Positions 10,949 through 19,902 of a stretch of 64,000 bases of DNA are shown in pieces. The stretch is from positions 1-64,000 of the forward strand of contig JAYTJE010000024.1 of NCBI GenBank assembly GCA_043731355.1, given 5' to 3'. Under the pieces are notes generated by a model. That model did no database searches, was not told the origin of the DNA, and saw only the letters and a list, made by a program, of their open reading frames with translations. Origin of the DNA: GWC2-56-14 sp043731355. GTDB taxonomy: Bacteria > Nitrospirota > UBA9217. A program made the translations under genes and the position numbers. Position 1 is the first letter of the stretch. Each line of letters starts with the position of its first letter.

Positions 10949-12703
10949 TTACAGCTCCGCGGCAAGCTCCGGGAACCGCTCCTCCATGAACCGGACGGCG
11001 GTTTGCCGGGACCTTTCCGCTGTCGGCTGGGCGATCACGAGCGATGCCAGCTCAACGGCGTCCTGCATGCGCACCGATCTGATGATCTTTTTTACCCAGG
11101 GAATCGACGCCACGTTCATGCTCAATACGTTAAAGCCCATGCCGATCAGGATCGCGGCATACAGCGGGTCCCCCGCCATCTCCCCGCACATGGCCAGGGG
11201 GATGTTCGCCTCGCGGGCAGCCTGCGCTATCTTCTGGAGCAGGCGCAACACGGCCGGGTCAAGCGGCTCGTACATATAGGCCACATGCTCGTTCAGGCGG
11301 TCGATGGCCAGCGTATACTGGATCAGGTCGTTGGTGCCGACGCTGAAGAAGTCGACCTCTGCGGCGAGCAGATCGGCGATCAGCGCCGCCGACGGGATCT
11401 CGATCATCACGCCGACCTTCAGGTGCTCGTTAAAAGCCCTGCCCTCCGCCCGCAGCTCTTCCTTCATTTCAGCGAGAATGGCCTTGGTCGCATACAGTTC
11501 AGGAAGGCCCGAGATCATGGGGTACAGGATCTTTATATTCCCGTGGGCCGAGGCCCGGAGGAGGCCTCTGAGCTGGACCTTGAAAATATCCTGCTTCTTG
11601 AGGCTGAACCGGATCGCCCGCAGTCCCAGGGCTGGGTTCGCTTCTTTTTCAAAACCCGCTGAAAGCGCTATTTTGTCCCCGCCAAGATCAAACGTGCGCA
11701 CCACGACCTCCTGGGGAGCGGCGCGCTCCGCGACCTGACGGTAGGCCGCATAATGCTCTTCTTCCGTAGGCAGGGTCGGCCGGTTCATGAACAGGAACTC
11801 GGTCCGGTACAGGCCGATGCCGGAGCCGCCGTGGTCCGCAACGGATGCGGCCTCTTCGGGCAGTTCAATATTCCCCTCAAGCATGATGGTCTCGCCGTCC
11901 AGGGTCTCCGCCGGCAGGTCCTTGATGTTCTCAAGCTCCTGCTCGAAATATTTATAACGGCGCTGTTTTTTGAGATAGTCGAGGAACGTCTCTTCGTCGG
12001 GATCAACGATGACCACGCCGTGGATGCCGTCAAGGATCACCACATCGCCGGTCTTGACCGCCGCGGTGATATTCTCGAGTCCCACGGCGGCGGGGATTCC
12101 CATGGACCGCGCAAGGATCGCCGTGTGCGAGGTCCGGCTCCCGGCATCGGTGGCAAACCCCAGGATCTTGTCCTTGCGCATCATGAACGTGTCCGAAGGG
12201 GCCAGATCATGCGCAATGATCACTGCCTCGCCCTTGATATCAGCAAGGCTCTCCTGCTTGTGGCCCACGAGGTTCCGCAAAATGCGCTCGCCGACCTGCT
12301 CCACGTCGTGCTTCCGTTCCCGCAGATACTCATCCTCGATCATATCGAACTTAAGGCTGATCGCTTCGATCGTCTCTTTCAGCGCGCCTTCGGCATTCAG
12401 CTGGGATTCCTTGACACGCTTGACCGTGCCGTCAACGAGCATTTTGTCCTCGAGCAGCATGATATGGGTTTCGAGGATATAGAGATGGGACTTCCCGAGC
12501 CCTTTGGTAAAGCGCTTTTTCAGGTCTTCGAGCTGGCTTTTCGACAGTTCCACCGCCTGCTTAAAGCGCGCCACCTCGCCCTTGACGCTGACCTCCTCGA
12601 TCCGCCGCCCTGCCACGACCACTTTGCGCCGATCAAGAAGATATGCCCGCCCGATCACAATGCCCGGCGAGGCCATGATGCCTGTATACACTTTCTCGCG
12701 CAT
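10949..12703 (-). CDS. ptsI: PTS enzyme I (phosphoenolpyruvate-protein phosphotransferase)
   Basis: First enzyme of the phosphotransferase chain: it autophosphorylates from PEP and passes the phosphate to HPr. At 584 aa it has the standard length. The swivelling domain has catalytic His193 in AGSRTSHTAILAR. The TIM-barrel domain has GIGLYRTEFLFM, the GGDK motif and AMCGEMAGDP near the C-terminus. The start at 12703 is preceded by GGGGAG; the open frame continues 62 codons upstream in low-complexity sequence. It follows ptsH by 73 bp. Confidence 0.97.
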   Translation of the reverse strand: MREKVYTGIMASPGIVIGRAYLLDRRKVVVAGRRIEEVSVKGEVARFKQAVELSKSQLEDLKKRFTKGLGKSHLYILETHIMLLEDKMLVDGTVKRVKESQLNAEGALKETIEAISLKFDMIEDEYLRERKHDVEQVGERILRNLVGHKQESLADIKGEAVIIAHDLAPSDTFMMRKDKILGFATDAGSRTSHTAILARSMGIPAAVGLENITAAVKTGDVVILDGIHGVVIVDPDEETFLDYLKKQRRYKYFEQELENIKDLPAETLDGETIMLEGNIELPEEAASVADHGGSGIGLYRTEFLFMNRPTLPTEEEHYAAYRQVAERAAPQEVVVRTFDLGGDKIALSAGFEKEANPALGLRAIRFSLKKQDIFKVQLRGLLRASAHGNIKILYPMISGLPELYATKAILAEMKEELRAEGRAFNEHLKVGVMIEIPSAALIADLLAAEVDFFSVGTNDLIQYTLAIDRLNEHVAYMYEPLDPAVLRLLQKIAQAAREANIPLAMCGEMAGDPLYAAILIGMGFNVLSMNVASIPWVKKIIRSVRMQDAVELASLVIAQPTAERSRQTAVRFMEERFPELAAEL

Positions 12704-12776
12704 TAACGCTCCCCTGTTTTCCCCGCGGCAGGTCCCGGTCGCCGCTCCGCGGTCCCCTTTTCCCGAGTCCCCGCCA

Positions 12777-13046
12777 TTATTCCTTTTCTCCGAACTTGTC
12801 CTTAAAGAGCTGTTCGAGCCCCAGGAGCGCCCGCTCTTCATCGTCACCGTGCGCTTCAACGAGGACGCTGCTTCCTTTTGCGGCGGCAAGCATCATGATG
12901 CCCATGATGCTTTTTCCGTCAACGTCAAGGCCATCCTTGGTCAGCGTTATTTTGGAAGCATAGGCGCTCGCTGATTTTACGATCTGGGCAGCGGCCCGGG
13001 CATGGAGCCCAAGCCTGTTCTCAATCATCAATTCCTTCTTTTTCAT
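12777..13046 (-). CDS. ptsH: HPr phosphocarrier protein
   Basis: An 89-aa HPr that accepts phosphate from EI. It has both regulatory sites: catalytic His15 in GLHARAA and Ser46 in DGKSIMGIM, the residue phosphorylated by HPr kinase in organisms with HprK. hprK is encoded 3.4 kb upstream in the same operon, so both modifications are expected here. The ATG overlaps the EIID stop codon (TGATG). Confidence 0.97.
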   Translation of the reverse strand: MKKKELMIENRLGLHARAAAQIVKSASAYASKITLTKDGLDVDGKSIMGIMMLAAAKGSSVLVEAHGDDEERALLGLEQLFKDKFGEKE

Positions 13047-13831
13047 CAGACCACTCCCGCATATGCAAGGGCCAGACAGAACAGAGCCAAACCCAGCATG
13101 AGTTTTATTGGAGAACCGCCTCTCCGCAGAATAAAAACGAGGACCAGGGTGATTATCAGCGCGGCCATTGCCTGGACCGGGCCCGGCAGCGGCAGCGTGG
13201 GCGCGAACTCCGGGCGCCAGCCTGAGATCGTTGCAAGGATCCCTCCCAGGACCGACAGCGAGCTCGCTTTGAACAGCCGGGCGCTCTTCGTAAAACTATA
13301 CCGTTCCATAAGCGCCATGGCGTCGCCCCTGCTGTGATAGCCCCAGAACACGATGCTCAGCCTGAGCCCCACGTGCCAGAGGTTATAGAGCGCCAGAAAA
13401 AGAAGCGGCGCCCACCAGACCCCTGCCATGACCAGCGCCACGGCAATCACCGCGGCCAGCGGCTTCAGCGCGCCCCAGAAAAAACTGTCCCCCAGCGCTC
13501 CCAGCGGCGCCATCAATGCGGCCTTTAAGCCCGCGGCATCGGTCCCCGATGAGGCGCGCCCCGTTGCCCGGTCCTCTTCCAGCCCCACCACCGCGCCAAG
13601 AAGGAACGACGCCAGATAGGGCTGGGTGTTGAAATACTCCATGTGCAGCCGCAGCCGCGCCTCAAACTCGGCGCGGTCAGGGTAGAGCTTCTTCAGGACC
13701 GGCAGCAGGGCATAGGAAAAACCGAGCGCCTGCATCGCGTCGTAGCTCCATGACGCCTGGAGCAGCAACGAGCGCCAGAATACCCTGAGCAGGTCGCCGG
13801 ATCCTATGGGGCGCTTATGGCCGCTGTTCAC
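13046..13831 (-). CDS. PTS mannose-family EIID component
   Basis: Membrane EIID subunit of a mannose/sorbose-class permease (about 261 aa). Family marks are the aromatic N-terminal stretch around WRSLLLQASWSYD, EYFNTQPYLASFLLG, and hydrophobic segments toward the C-terminus ending FILRRGGSPI. The start is taken as the GTG at 13831, which has GGGAG upstream; a TTG at 13861 is the other candidate. It overlaps the end of EIIC and is coupled to ptsH. The sugar substrate, if any, cannot be read from sequence. Confidence 0.85.
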   Translation of the reverse strand: MNSGHKRPIGSGDLLRVFWRSLLLQASWSYDAMQALGFSYALLPVLKKLYPDRAEFEARLRLHMEYFNTQPYLASFLLGAVVGLEEDRATGRASSGTDAAGLKAALMAPLGALGDSFFWGALKPLAAVIAVALVMAGVWWAPLLFLALYNLWHVGLRLSIVFWGYHSRGDAMALMERYSFTKSARLFKASSLSVLGGILATISGWRPEFAPTLPLPGPVQAMAALIITLVLVFILRRGGSPIKLMLGLALFCLALAYAGVV

Positions 13832-14588
13832 GGTATCGTACTCCCAGCCAGCCGGTCGCAACGGTCAGCAGCGTGGTCAGTGCGGCATAAGCATGAAACA
13901 CCAGCGCCGCCAGGCCCGCCGCGATAAAACCCGTCAGCAAAAAAGGGTCCAGAGCACTGATCGACAAACGGCGCACGATGAGGGCGACGCCAAGCAGAGG
14001 GACCAGCTTCAGGAACAGTTCCATGGCGGCCTGGACCGTGGACGGTGACCGCATAAAGAACGCTGCCGCGACAAGTCCTGTTGGCAGGAGCAACGCATAG
14101 AGGACCACCGACTTTAAAAAGAATGCGCAGAGCCCCGTAAGATGCGCCCGGGACAGGCTGCGCTCCGCGTCGGCGCCGCCTCGCGCGGCGTCAACAAGCC
14201 GGGAATTCCAGGTGCGAACATAGGTGTCGGCCATCATGGTGAGCGGCACGGTACCCACGCTCAGGAGAATACTGAATCCGAGGACCGATCGGGGCGCCCC
14301 GCCCGGGCACGAAAGGGCCGCGACTGCCGTCGCGGTGACGGCGCTGACCGTTGCGTTTGCCGGCACAAAGCCGCCGACCGGCATATCGAGCACCCAGATG
14401 AGCTCAAGCATGGCGCCGATGATCAGCCCGGCGGTAGCATCGCCCAGGAGCCATCCGGCAAGCGGCGCGGCGACAATAGGCTGCGAGATCATGAACTGTC
14501 CCGCCGCGGTCCGGTCAAGGCCGACGAGGCCGCCCACAAGGGCAACACCGATTATGGCAAGCAGCAGATGAAGATCGATCATCGCCAT
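13815..14588 (-). CDS. PTS mannose-family EIIC component
   Basis: Membrane EIIC subunit, about 257 aa with many hydrophobic helices. The conserved N-terminal region has ISQPIVAAPLAGWLLGD followed by GLIIGAMLELIWV and PVGGFVPANATV, characteristic of the ManY/SorA family. The start at 14588 follows AGAGGAAGG; an ATG two codons later is equally possible. It is encoded between EIIB and EIID, the canonical order A-B-C-D. Confidence 0.88.
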   Translation of the reverse strand: MAMIDLHLLLAIIGVALVGGLVGLDRTAAGQFMISQPIVAAPLAGWLLGDATAGLIIGAMLELIWVLDMPVGGFVPANATVSAVTATAVAALSCPGGAPRSVLGFSILLSVGTVPLTMMADTYVRTWNSRLVDAARGGADAERSLSRAHLTGLCAFFLKSVVLYALLLPTGLVAAAFFMRSPSTVQAAMELFLKLVPLLGVALIVRRLSISALDPFLLTGFIAAGLAALVFHAYAALTTLLTVATGWLGVRYREQRP

Positions 14589-14635
14589 CCTTCCTCTAAA
14601 AACCAATGCAACGCGCACGTTGCATGCTCAAATCT

Positions 14636-15121
14636 TCAATTCAAGCCGCAGGACTCGAACACCTTACTGAGCTGCTGCGGTTTCTCGTTCGGCACGGACT
14701 GGATGCAGATCGTGACTCCCCGGGCCAGGATCTCCCGCAGAGACCCGATATCGGCATCGTCCACGGAAAGGACCTCCCTGAGCTTGCGTTTCCCGGGAAC
14801 AACGTGCATCCCTCCCAGATTGATCGTCCGGCACTGAAGGCCGGACTTGAGCGCCCGCAGAGCATCGGTCGGATTGGAGAACAGCAGGATCGCCCGCTCG
14901 TTCTCCCCCACCGTCCGCGCCTGTACACAGATGTCCATGACTCCGCCGATCGTGACCACGAGCCCCTGTGGCGCGGAGAGCTCCATGATGGACCGCTGAA
15001 GCGCATTGACGGCAACCCGGTCGTCGGCAACGAGGATCCGGGTGGCCTTCAGGTACTGGACCCAGCCCTCCACGACCTGCCCATGGATCAGACGGTCGTC
15101 TATGCGGACGAAAAGCGCCAT
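14636..15121 (-). CDS. PTS mannose-family EIIB component
   Basis: Cytoplasmic EIIB (161 aa), a phosphotransfer protein. The phosphorylated histidine is His13 in RIDDRLIHGQVVEGW, the signature of the mannose/fructose/sorbose class. It sits 6 bp after the EIIA gene. EIIA and EIIB are separate proteins here, unlike the fused ManX of E. coli. Confidence 0.95.
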   Translation of the reverse strand: MALFVRIDDRLIHGQVVEGWVQYLKATRILVADDRVAVNALQRSIMELSAPQGLVVTIGGVMDICVQARTVGENERAILLFSNPTDALRALKSGLQCRTINLGGMHVVPGKRKLREVLSVDDADIGSLREILARGVTICIQSVPNEKPQQLSKVFESCGLN

Positions 15122-15127
15122 GAGCTG

Positions 15128-15529
15128 CTATTTCTTTCCCTTCAGCATCTGGCTCGCGATCACCACGCTTTTCTGCGCCGCCTCCTGAACGAGTTTGGCC
15201 AGTTCGGCCAGCGGTTTTTCTTCGCGGTGATTGGCGAACTTGATCATCATCGAGAGATTGACGCCGGTAACCACTTCCACGGTGTCGCCGAGAAAGGCCA
15301 GCGCGATATTGGAAGGGGTGCCGCCGAACATGTCGGTAAAGAGCATAACGCCTTTTTTCCCGTCAACCTTCCTGATCGCGGTTTCGATCTCCGTGCGGAG
15401 ACTTTCGGGCGCGCTGTCCTGCTTCACGCTGACCGTTGCCACCGCCGCGATCTTTCCCACGATCATTTCAGCGGCCTTCACCAGCTCAACGCCCATGTCC
15501 TCATGACAAACCACCACCAGTCCAACCAT
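15128..15529 (-). CDS. PTS mannose-family EIIA component
   Basis: Cytoplasmic EIIA (133 aa) with the phosphorylatable His9 in VVVCHEDMG and the signature MFGGTPSNIALAF. The start at 15529 has an excellent GGAGGGG Shine-Dalgarno; the open frame continues upstream without one. It follows rapZ. A free-standing mannose-type EIIA beside HprK and PtsN is often regulatory in Gram-negatives, which is inference here. Confidence 0.95.
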   Translation of the reverse strand: MVGLVVVCHEDMGVELVKAAEMIVGKIAAVATVSVKQDSAPESLRTEIETAIRKVDGKKGVMLFTDMFGGTPSNIALAFLGDTVEVVTGVNLSMMIKFANHREEKPLAELAKLVQEAAQKSVVIASQMLKGKK

Positions 15530-15583
15530 GTCCACCCCTCCTTGCAATCGCGGTGTTGCACAACGGCCACCGGGATCGAACAA

Positions 15584-16447
15584 CTACGCGCCGATGTCGC
15601 GATGTTTCACGGTAACCTCGTATCCCTGCAGCCGGAGCTGTTCGGCAACCAGCAGCGAGAGGGCCACGGAACGGTGCCTGCCGCCGGTACAGCCGAACCC
15701 GATGGTAAGATAGCTTTTCCCTTCGCTTTTGTACCGCGGCAGAAGATACGTGAGGAACCCCAGGAGCCGGGTCAGGAACTCTCCGGAATCCGGCTTTGCC
15801 ATGACATAGTCCCGCACCCTCGCGTCTTCGCCGGTATGCGGCCGCAGTTCGGGAACAAAATGGGGATTGGGAAGAAAGCGCAGGTCGAACATCAGGTCCA
15901 GATCAAAGGGAACTCCGAATTTGTATCCGAAGGTGACGATCGTGATCACCATGGGCCGGCCGGCCGCGCCCCCGGCATACTTCCGTTCGACGGCCTGCCG
16001 CAGGTCGTGGACCGTATAGTCCGAGGTGTCGATGACCCGGTCAGCCAGTTTTTTGACCTCGTTCAGTTCCGACCGCTCTGCCCTGATGGCGTCAATGAGC
16101 GGCGTAGCGCCCCGGGCGAGGGGGTGGGGCCGCCGCGTTTCGCTGAAGCGCCGGACCAGGGTCTGGTCCGAGGCGTCAAGAAACAGCATTTCAACGGCGC
16201 GGCCGCCCGCGCGCAGCTCCCCGAACAACGCGGGAAACCTGCGGGGGAAATCTTTTTCCCTGATATCAATGCCGATGGCGGCCAGATAGGCAGCCTCCGT
16301 GCCCTGGGAAAAATCGACAAAGGCTTTCAGCAGGGACAGGGGAAGATTATCGACACAGTAATACCCCATGTCCTCGAACGCCTTTAATGCGGCGCTTCGC
16401 CCTGACCCGGAGAGTCCCGTCACCACGACCATGCGCATCCGCGTCAT
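15584..16447 (-). CDS. rapZ: RapZ/YvcJ-family nucleotide-binding protein
   Basis: A P-loop protein (287 aa) whose E. coli homologue is the RNase E adapter controlling GlmS via GlmZ. N-terminal GLSGSGRSAALKAFEDMG is the Walker A region, then YYCVDNLP, and the C-terminal GCTGGRHRSV motif that contributes to RNA binding. The invariant Walker A lysine is replaced by arginine (codon CGA, residue 17), which is odd. The start ATG overlaps the hprK stop by 4 bp, giving tight coupling, as seen across rpoN operons. Confidence 0.93.
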   Translation of the reverse strand: MTRMRMVVVTGLSGSGRSAALKAFEDMGYYCVDNLPLSLLKAFVDFSQGTEAAYLAAIGIDIREKDFPRRFPALFGELRAGGRAVEMLFLDASDQTLVRRFSETRRPHPLARGATPLIDAIRAERSELNEVKKLADRVIDTSDYTVHDLRQAVERKYAGGAAGRPMVITIVTFGYKFGVPFDLDLMFDLRFLPNPHFVPELRPHTGEDARVRDYVMAKPDSGEFLTRLLGFLTYLLPRYKSEGKSYLTIGFGCTGGRHRSVALSLLVAEQLRLQGYEVTVKHRDIGA

Positions 16448-17328
16448 CCCGCCAGCCTCTTTTTCAATGCCCTGCCGAGCTCCCGCGCCGTGAATACTCC
16501 GCGGTTTTTCAGCATCTGGTTCCGTGCCGCCACCTCTATGAGCGTCGCCATATTCCTGCCCGGTTTGACCGGCAGCTTCAGATAGGGCACATTCAAACCC
16601 AGGATCCGGTAGCGGCGTTCGCGCAGGCCGACCAGGCTGTACTGATGCCCCGGTTTCCACTCCTCCAGCTCCACCACCAGCCCGACCCGGCAGGAGGGCA
16701 CGGTGGCCGATTCGCCGTAGAGCGCCCGGACATTGATGATGCCCAGGCCCCTGATCTGCAGCAACTCCATGCCCATTTCCGGCGCCCTGCCCTCGAGGAT
16801 GTCGTCGACCCGCTCAAGAAGCACCAGGTCATCAGCCGCCAGCTTATGCCCGCGAAGAACAAGATCGAGGGCCGCTTCGCTCTTGCCGATGGCGCTTTCA
16901 CCGATGAGCAGCGTACCGAGACCGAAGATCTGGACCAGTACGCCGTGCAGGCTCACGCGCTGCATCAGTTTACGGGAAAGCAGGCCGGCCAGTTTCCGCA
17001 GGTCCCTGCTCATAAATACCGGGATCCCGGCATGCTCCGCGCCTGCCAGCAACTCCGGGCAGGGTGCGCCTCCGGTCAGCACGATGCCGGCCGGTTTCCG
17101 CCGCATCAGGGTCCGGACAACACGCGTCCGTTCGGGCTTCGGCAATGAGCAGAGAAAAGCGGACTGACTCGGAGGAAGGTGAATGAGGCCCGACGCTATC
17201 CCCTTCACGTTCTCGAGAGAAGAGAGTTCAAGGCTAAGAATCCGCGCAGTCGTTATTTCCCGGTCGCACCCGCTGCCGCCGGCGAGCATCTTTGACCGTC
17301 CCACCAGGTTTTTAATGGTGATCGTCAT
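16444..17328 (-). CDS. hprK: HPr kinase/phosphorylase
   Basis: Bifunctional enzyme that phosphorylates and dephosphorylates Ser46 of HPr, sensing metabolic state. At 294 aa it is slightly shorter than B. subtilis HprK (310). The catalytic domain has LHGVLVQIFG, Walker A GESAIGKS (143-150), RGHKLAADD and the HPrK signature LQIRGLGIINV. It overlaps both ptsN (by 4 bp) and rapZ (by 4 bp). The presence of Ser46 in the local HPr supports a working pair. Confidence 0.96.
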   Translation of the reverse strand: MTITIKNLVGRSKMLAGGSGCDREITTARILSLELSSLENVKGIASGLIHLPPSQSAFLCSLPKPERTRVVRTLMRRKPAGIVLTGGAPCPELLAGAEHAGIPVFMSRDLRKLAGLLSRKLMQRVSLHGVLVQIFGLGTLLIGESAIGKSEAALDLVLRGHKLAADDLVLLERVDDILEGRAPEMGMELLQIRGLGIINVRALYGESATVPSCRVGLVVELEEWKPGHQYSLVGLRERRYRILGLNVPYLKLPVKPGRNMATLIEVAARNQMLKNRGVFTARELGRALKKRLAG

Positions 17329-17798
17329 TTCCGCGGGTACTTGCTGTCCTCCTCGAGGATCATGCGCTGCAACTCCCGGCCATCGGGCACCGTGCGCAGC
17401 TGCTCACGCAAGGCCGGATTTTTGAGGATACGCGATATGCGGGCCAGCATTTTCAGGTGTTCTCCGGGGCTGTCCTCCGGCGTGACTAACAGAAAAAAAA
17501 GGTGCGCCGGCTTGTCATCCAGCGACTGATAGTCAACACCCTGAAGCGACCGCCCGAACGCAACGACCACCTCGCCCAGAGCGTGCAGTTTTCCATGCGG
17601 AATGGCCACGCCTTCGCCAATTCCCGTGCTGCCCATCGCTTCGCGCTCCATGATCACGCGCAGCAGCTCATCGGCATCGCGGACCTTGCCAACAGCGTAC
17701 ACCTGCGCCGCCAATTCCCTGATCACCCCGACTTTGTCAACAGCCTGGAGGTCCGGGAGAATCAGGTCTCCCCGCAGGAGATCCGTCAGGGTGGGCAT
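17325..17798 (-). CDS. ptsN: Nitrogen-type PTS EIIA (EIIA-Ntr)
   Basis: A 157-aa EIIA of the fructose/Ntr class with phosphorylated His68 in GVAIPHGK and the flanking GSTGIGEG motif. It is a regulatory phosphoacceptor in nitrogen, potassium and carbon control. It is encoded between hpf and hprK, the conserved order behind rpoN. Confidence 0.95.
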   Translation of the reverse strand: MPTLTDLLRGDLILPDLQAVDKVGVIRELAAQVYAVGKVRDADELLRVIMEREAMGSTGIGEGVAIPHGKLHALGEVVVAFGRSLQGVDYQSLDDKPAHLFFLLVTPEDSPGEHLKMLARISRILKNPALREQLRTVPDGRELQRMILEEDSKYPRK

Positions 17799-17808
17799 CG
17801 TTTCCCTC

Positions 17809-18336
17809 TTAGTGGGCAGGTTCGATAAGCCCCACGTTGCCGTCCTTGCGGCGATAGATTACGGTAATATCTCCGCTTGTCGCGTTGGAGAACACATAGA
17901 ACTCCTTGTCGAGCAGTTCCATCTGCATCACCGCTTCTTCAGCGTGCATCGGTTTCAGGTCGAACCGTTTTGTTTTGATGATCTGGGGGATCCGGTCGTC
18001 GGGATGCGTGGACGCCATCGGTTCAGGCTCCGTCCGGTTGTGCTGCTTATGGTCGACCAGTCTTTCCTTGTATTTTCGTATCCGTTTCTCGATCTTTTCG
18101 ACAAGCAGATCGATCGAGGAATACATTTCCTCGGTTTCCTCATGGGCCTGTACCAGCAAGCCGTCGGTCTTGAGCATTGCTTCGGCGATGTGATGCACTT
18201 TTTTTACGACCGACAGCGTGACCGTGACCTGAATGTTCTTCGGCAAATACTTCTCGAGCTTGCCGAATTTTTCGATTGCATACTGTTTGAGCGCATCCGT
18301 AACGTCCAGGTGTCTTCCAATAACCGTAATCTGCAT
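17809..18336 (-). CDS. hpf: Ribosome hibernation-promoting factor, long form
   Basis: Binds the 30S subunit in stationary phase and drives ribosome dimerisation. The N-terminal S30AE domain begins QITVIGRHLDVTDALKQYA. A charged linker follows, then a C-terminal dimerisation domain (KRFDLKPMHAEEAVMQM ... EFYVFSNATSGDITVIYRR). At 175 aa this is the long form, which makes 100S particles alone. Located 55 bp downstream of rpoN. Confidence 0.96.
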   Translation of the reverse strand: MQITVIGRHLDVTDALKQYAIEKFGKLEKYLPKNIQVTVTLSVVKKVHHIAEAMLKTDGLLVQAHEETEEMYSSIDLLVEKIEKRIRKYKERLVDHKQHNRTEPEPMASTHPDDRIPQIIKTKRFDLKPMHAEEAVMQMELLDKEFYVFSNATSGDITVIYRRKDGNVGLIEPAH

Positions 18337-18390
18337 AATGCTCCTCCTCGAAAAGGTGTGTGATCACACCGGTAGTATCTGGTTTTACCG

Positions 18391-19854
18391 TCAGTTGAGC
18401 CGCTTCCGTACGCTGGTGGGCGGTATCCGGAGCTCTTCACGATATTTCGCGACCGTTCGGCGCGCAATATCAATGCCGCGGGCTTTCAGGACGTCGACGA
18501 TCTGCTGGTCCTTCAGCGGCGCCGCCGCGTCCTCCTCCTTGACCATCCGCTGGATGACATCCTTGACCGTCAGCGATGAGACCTCCGAACCGGCGCCGTC
18601 GGCGAAGCCGGTGGTGAAGAAGAATTTCATGGGAAAGATGCCCTGCGGCGTATGCATGTGTTTGCTCGTCGTAACCCGGCTGATCGTGGATTCATGCATG
18701 GAAATATCTTCCGCCACGTCCTTGAGCACCATGGGCTTCAACTGCGAGATCCCCTGGTCGAGGAACTCCCCCTGGAACTTCACGATGCTTTCGGCGACCT
18801 TGTAGATGGTCTTGTTCCGCTGCTCCATTCCCTTGATGAGCCACTGGGCCGACCGCATCCGGTCCTCGATATAGTCCTTGGTCGCTTTATCGACGCTGTC
18901 CTTGCGGCTCAAAAGCTTCCGGTAGTACGGATTGATCCTGACCCGCGGCAGCCCTTCATCGTTCAACTGGATAACATAGTGGTCCTCGACCTTGAACACA
19001 TAGACATCGGGAACAACGTAATGAGTATCGGCCACGATATAGGGCCGCCCCGGTTTCGGCTCCAGCTCGTGAATGATGATCTGGGCGGCATCCATGACCT
19101 CCTGGGTCGTGACGCTCAGCACCTTCGCAATATTCTGATAGCGCCGCTTCTCAAGGTCTTCCAGGTGCCCCTGAACGATCTTTTCGACAAGCGTCCCCTG
19201 CAGGTCGAGTTGACCAACCTGGATCAACAGGCATTCCTGGAGCGTACGGGCCGCGATTCCCAGCGGATCGAAACTTTGGATGAGTTCCAGGGCATGCGTC
19301 ATGTCGAACAGCGAGACCCCGGACTGCTGGGCCAGTTCTTCGAGCGGGGAGCGGAGATAACCGTCGTCGTCGAGATTGCCGATGATCCACTCACCACCCT
19401 TGAGCTGCCCCGGCTCTGACGTCGAGAGCCGAAGCTGCCACATCAGGTGGTCACTGAGGGACGGGAGGCGGGTGAGCGTCTGGTCATAGGACGGCAGTTC
19501 CTTGTCATCGGCCTCGGCATTGCCGTAGTCGCGGCCGTCGCTCATTTCATTCAGATACTCGTCCCACTGAGGGCCAAGTTCGAGCTCGCTCTTCAGTTCG
19601 CCCGTCACTTCAGGCTCGGGTGCGCTCTCCGGCGGCTTTTCCTGCGTACCCTCCGGTACAGCGTCGCCCTCGGCCTCGCTCCCCTCGTCGGCGGCCTCCG
19701 GCGGCAGCTCCTCGAGGACCGGATTCTCCAGGAGTTCCTGGGACACTGATTGCTGCAACTCAAGCCGGGACAACTGCAACAGCTTGATGGCCTGCTGCAG
19801 CTGCGGCGTCATGATGAGCTTTTGTGAAAGTTTTAGTTCAAGCCGTGCTTCCAT
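18391..19854 (-). CDS. rpoN: RNA polymerase sigma-54 factor
   Basis: Alternative sigma factor requiring AAA+ activators, 487 aa. Region I is a glutamine-rich N-terminus (KLSQKLIMTPQLQQAIKLLQ). An acidic region II spans about 45-110. The core-binding and DNA-binding domains follow, and the RpoN box ARRTVAKYREE lies 20 residues from the end. It lies 49 bp behind lptB. No activator gene is in the window. Confidence 0.98.
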   Translation of the reverse strand: MEARLELKLSQKLIMTPQLQQAIKLLQLSRLELQQSVSQELLENPVLEELPPEAADEGSEAEGDAVPEGTQEKPPESAPEPEVTGELKSELELGPQWDEYLNEMSDGRDYGNAEADDKELPSYDQTLTRLPSLSDHLMWQLRLSTSEPGQLKGGEWIIGNLDDDGYLRSPLEELAQQSGVSLFDMTHALELIQSFDPLGIAARTLQECLLIQVGQLDLQGTLVEKIVQGHLEDLEKRRYQNIAKVLSVTTQEVMDAAQIIIHELEPKPGRPYIVADTHYVVPDVYVFKVEDHYVIQLNDEGLPRVRINPYYRKLLSRKDSVDKATKDYIEDRMRSAQWLIKGMEQRNKTIYKVAESIVKFQGEFLDQGISQLKPMVLKDVAEDISMHESTISRVTTSKHMHTPQGIFPMKFFFTTGFADGAGSEVSSLTVKDVIQRMVKEEDAAAPLKDQQIVDVLKARGIDIARRTVAKYREELRIPPTSVRKRLN

Positions 19855-19902
19855 AGTTCAGATGCGGACGCCGCACACTCCCCCCTTTCAGCGTACCAGC
19901 TC

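Noticed and set aside
14606..16387. 593-codon plus-strand open frame across PTS and rapZ genes
   Set aside because: It runs antisense to four well-supported genes (EIIB, EIIA, rapZ and the EIIC start region), with composition of a reverse frame and no recognised motif.
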